A stretch of 7,506 nt of DNA from an uncultured Selenomonadales bacterium (lineage in GTDB: Bacteria > Bacillota_C > Negativicutes > Selenomonadales > Selenomonadaceae). The position numbers and the translations under genes were made by a program. Of the stretch, positions 5,648 to 7,506 are shown in pieces. The notes beneath the pieces were generated by a model. The model was given only the letters and a program-made list of their open reading frames with translations, made no database searches and had not been told where the DNA came from. Numbering within the stretch: position 1 is the stretch's first letter; each line of letters begins with the position of its first letter. The DNA lies in contig CAMJNB010000057.1 of the NCBI GenBank assembly GCA_946407175.1, forward strand, positions 1 to 7,506, read 5' to 3'.

Positions 5648-6034
5648 ATGGAGATGATGACTTTGACTAATGCTTCAATAATGTTCACGGCATTTTTAGT
5701 AAGCACCGTTTCCGTAGTCATTGTTTTTGTCGCGGGAATGACAAGCGGCGTCGTGCGTATGACAACTTTATTGACGAGAACGCTTTTCGCATTTTTTATG
5801 GCAGGCGCGGCAAGTTACCTTGTACTTATGATTTTTGATTGGTACTACGAAAGACAGCATAAAAAATTTATGTCCGAAGTAAGCGACGCCGAAAGTGAAC
5901 CGCCTAAAGATGTCGAAGTTAATATTTCTGCTGATGCTAAAGCGCAGGCTGAAACGCCGCAACCTAAACAGGCTGACCAACCTCAACAAGCTGAACAACC
6001 TTCTTTTAAGCCTATGGACTTCGGAGGGAAATAG
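5648..6034 (+). CDS. Unknown two-TM membrane protein between cheD and fliA
   Basis: I do not recognise a family. The 128-residue product (from ATG 5648) has two strongly hydrophobic segments at about 9-31 and 43-63, joined by a short loop with two Arg. A basic patch (YYERQHKKF) follows, then a hydrophilic tail of about 60 residues rich in Pro, Gln, Ala and Glu with a QADQPQQAEQP stretch, ending FKPMDFGGK. The basic patch suggests a cytoplasmic tail. The start is uncertain: ATG 5648 has no Shine-Dalgarno and sits on the repeat array, while GGAG (5650-5653) would suit TTG 5663 (9-nt spacing; 123 residues). Position inside the che-sigD run suggests a motility-linked role. It is not clearly SwrB, which in Bacillus follows sigD and has one N-terminal TM. 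Heptamer repeats flank it on both sides. Confidence 0.8.
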   Translation: MEMMTLTNASIMFTAFLVSTVSVVIVFVAGMTSGVVRMTTLLTRTLFAFFMAGAASYLVLMIFDWYYERQHKKFMSEVSDAESEPPKDVEVNISADAKAQAETPQPKQADQPQQAEQPSFKPMDFGGK

Positions 6035-6067
6035 CTTGGAGCTTAGAGCTTAGAGGAGTCAGCTTGT
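6033..6067. repeat. Heptanucleotide array, AGCTTAG type (5 units in phase)
   Basis: Units: AGCTTGG, AGCTTAG, AGCTTAG, AGGAGTC, AGCTTGT. The first unit overlaps the TAG stop of the preceding gene. Positions 6040-6065 match 5571-5596 at 22 of 26 bases, so the same repeat brackets the membrane-protein gene on both sides. Confidence 0.85.
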
Positions 6068-6097
6068 AATTACGCATAAAAAACGGTGGTGACGACT

Positions 6098-6853
6098 ATG
6101 GAAAGCAACGAAAAAAAAATTGACGTGACAGAACTTTGGAAACAATATAAAATAAATAAATCGGTAGCAATTAGAAATAAGCTGGTGGAAATGTACCTGC
6201 CGCTTGTAAAAATCGTCTGCGGAAGGCTTGCCGTAAGTCTGCCGCCGCATTTGGACAGAGACGACCTTTTAAGTAGTGGTTTTTTCGGCTTATTGGATGC
6301 AATAGACCGATTTGACATAAACCGAAATGTAAAATTTGAAACCTATGCCGGAGTCAGAATACGCGGCTCAATGTTAGACTACTTGCGCTCAAAAGATTGG
6401 ATACCCGTGACAATGCGCCAAAAAATTCGACGCTACGAACAGACGGTTTACAGATTGGAATCCGAATTAGGCAGAAGTGCTACCGATAAAGAAGTTGCAG
6501 AGGCGCTGGGAATAACGATTGACGAACTGCAAACGCTGGTTAGTCAATGCAACGCGGCTACGGTTATACCGCTTGAAGAATACATAAAAGCTGATTCGCC
6601 TGAATCGATTGACGCAAACCCTTCAGATACGGCAGAATTTTTGGAGCTGAAAGACACTTTGTCCAGAGCGATTGACCGTCTGCCGGAAAAAGAAAGAATC
6701 GTTGTATCGCTTTACTACTACGAAGAATTGACGCTGAAAGAAATCAGCTTGATATTAAAATTGAGTGAAGCGCGAATTTCGCAACTTCATACTAAGGCAA
6801 TTTTCAGAATGCGCGGCTACTTGGCAAGAGCTAAGGAAAATATGGAAATGTAA
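6098..6853 (+). CDS. fliA: FliA/SigD: flagellar sigma-28 factor
   Basis: This alternative sigma factor directs RNA polymerase to late flagellar, motility and chemotaxis promoters. From ATG 6098 the protein is 251 residues, normal for the family. Region 2 (about 14-105) includes RDDLLSSGFFGLLDAIDRFD and FETYAGVRIRGSMLDYLRSKDW. Region 3 runs about 108-165. Region 4 (about 180-245) ends in the helix-turn-helix LTLKEISLILKLSEARISQL. In place of the usual DW[VL]PR[ST] after region 2.4 it has DWIPVTM (100-106), losing a normally conserved Arg. ATG 6098 is preferred because GGTGGTG lies 6 nt upstream; GTG 6086 is in frame but lacks a ribosome binding site. Placement after cheD matches Bacillus sigD. 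The usual antagonist FlgM is not in the window. Confidence 0.95.
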   Translation: MESNEKKIDVTELWKQYKINKSVAIRNKLVEMYLPLVKIVCGRLAVSLPPHLDRDDLLSSGFFGLLDAIDRFDINRNVKFETYAGVRIRGSMLDYLRSKDWIPVTMRQKIRRYEQTVYRLESELGRSATDKEVAEALGITIDELQTLVSQCNAATVIPLEEYIKADSPESIDANPSDTAEFLELKDTLSRAIDRLPEKERIVVSLYYYEELTLKEISLILKLSEARISQLHTKAIFRMRGYLARAKENMEM

Positions 6854-6862
6854 AGCCGCATT

Positions 6863-6889
6863 TTAACATAAACTAAAATTCTTCGATAA
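6863..6889 (+). promoter_or_regulatory. Candidate sigma-28 promoter before the FapA-like gene
   Basis: TTCGATAA (6882-6889) matches 6 of 8 bases of the FliA -10 GCCGATAA. With a 15-nt spacer the -35 is TTAA (6863-6866), 3 of 4 against TAAA. The same bases can be read as a sigma-70 -10 (GATAAT, 6885-6890) with a poor -35 (TTTAAC, 17-nt spacer). No convincing terminator separates fliA from the next gene, so read-through is also likely. Confidence 0.35.
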
Positions 6890-6927
6890 TTTGTTGAAAA
6901 AATTTTTTATGAAAGGCGGGATACAAA

Positions 6928-7506
6928 GTGGGGGATGCAAAAGACTATCCGAAACTGGGAGGACCTGACTCCGGCTACTTGTACGAATTTAGGGACGACG
7001 GAGTATATTTGACGATATACCCCAACACGGCGGATTCTCTCCTTTTTGAACTTTCGGATATGCGCCAATTATTACGAGAATGCGGCGTACCAAATTACGA
7101 CGTGACAATGTTGGCGCGAACGGTACGCGAGGCGTCGGGTAATTCACAAAAAATTGCCGCGCCCGTTAAAATGACGCAGGAAATGTTGGACAAAGTAGGT
7201 ACCGGCGAATCAGATACACCTGCCGTAAATGCGGAAGACCTTTCCGAAAGTTATGCGAGAATTATCATAGACATAAGCCGCGACAAAATGAAAGCTACCG
7301 TAAGATACGATACAAAAGCCGGTACAAAATTCCCCGATGCCGATATGGTATTGGCGGAACTAAAAGCGCAACGAATTTCTTACGGCATTGATGAAACAAG
7401 CATTAAAGAAAACTGCGACAGTATGAGACCATATGTCGCCGCACAGGGATTAGCCCCCGTTGCAGGAAATAACGCTTACATTGACAGGAAGTTTGACCTA
7501 AGTTCA
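6928..7506 (+). CDS. FapA/DUF342 family protein, 5' part (cut by window end)
   Basis: The frame opens at GTG 6928, after AAAGGCGGG (6912-6920), and stays open for 193 codons to the last base, so the C-terminus is missing. Residues 1-90 resemble the N-terminal extension common in this family (YLYEFRDDGVYLTIYPNT, then a helical segment). From about 110 the FapA N-terminal domain begins: IIIDISRDKMKATVRY, then AQRISYGIDETSIKEN, then GLAPVAGNNAYIDRKFDL, which matches the family pattern of GI-x-E-x-x-I followed by G-x-x-P-V-x-G. FapA proteins are linked to flagellar assembly and polar localisation in Vibrio; in Firmicutes they often sit beside motility genes, with unclear role. The downstream beta-helical/coiled part is not visible. 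The upstream ATG 6909 is out of frame and rejected as a start. Confidence 0.85.
   Translation, partial: MGDAKDYPKLGGPDSGYLYEFRDDGVYLTIYPNTADSLLFELSDMRQLLRECGVPNYDVTMLARTVREASGNSQKIAAPVKMTQEMLDKVGTGESDTPAVNAEDLSESYARIIIDISRDKMKATVRYDTKAGTKFPDADMVLAELKAQRISYGIDETSIKENCDSMRPYVAAQGLAPVAGNNAYIDRKFDLSS

Noticed and set aside
5648..6034. Calling the two-TM gene swrB
   Set aside because: Wrong side of sigD, two TM segments instead of one, and no recognisable SwrB sequence.
6086..6097. GTG 6086 as the fliA start
   Set aside because: No ribosome binding site upstream at usable distance; ATG 6098 has GGTGGTG 6 nt upstream and fits family N-termini.
6854..6927. Rho-independent terminator after fliA
   Set aside because: Only a weak 5-bp AAATT/AATTT pairing and an A/T palindrome (AAAAAATTTTTT region) are present; no GC stem followed by a T-run.

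Overview
This window is the distal part of a chemotaxis/flagellar operon, with every gene on the + strand. The order is [leader ORF]-cheB-cheA-cheW-cheC-cheD-[two-TM protein]-fliA/sigD-[FapA/DUF342 protein, cut by the window end]. The run cheB-cheA-cheW-cheC-cheD-sigD matches the end of the fla/che operon of Bacillus and its relatives. CheC and CheD are typical of the Bacillus/Thermotoga-type pathway and absent from E. coli. The source is therefore very probably a motile Firmicute in the broad sense. The DUF342 gene after the sigma factor, and an extra membrane protein where Bacillus has none, suggest a Negativicutes or Clostridia-like lineage. That placement is inference.

Layout. Positions 1-93 hold two back-to-back hairpins, probably the end of an upstream unit plus a dispersed palindrome. 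Positions 94-221 are AT-rich with no gene. A good sigma-70 promoter with an extended -10 (222-251) is followed closely by a candidate sigma-28 promoter (281-307). The leader then carries a hairpin and a 26-residue ORF (352-432) whose stop overlaps the cheB start as ATGA; cheB has no ribosome binding site of its own. cheB, cheA, cheW, cheC and cheD follow. Next come a two-TM protein of unknown function and the flagellar sigma factor, then a second candidate sigma-28 promoter and the 5' part of a FapA-like gene.

How the genes work together. CheA with CheW forms the receptor-coupled kinase. CheB is the phosphorylated receptor methylesterase. CheD deamidates receptors and partners with CheC, which dephosphorylates CheY-P. 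FliA directs late flagellar and chemotaxis transcription and may feed back on this operon through the promoter before cheB. CheY, CheR and receptors are not in the window.

The most unusual feature is in the gaps. Five intergenic gaps (cheB/cheA, cheA/cheW, cheW/cheC, cheD/orf, orf/fliA) carry short-period repeats. Three are clear heptanucleotide arrays (GTGATCG, AGCTTAG/AGCTRAA types), one is a 13-bp (7+6) array alternating in a 26-bp pattern, and one is degenerate. The unknown membrane gene is bracketed by the same heptamer family, and the CheA P2 domain is bracketed by an exact in-frame 29-bp repeat.
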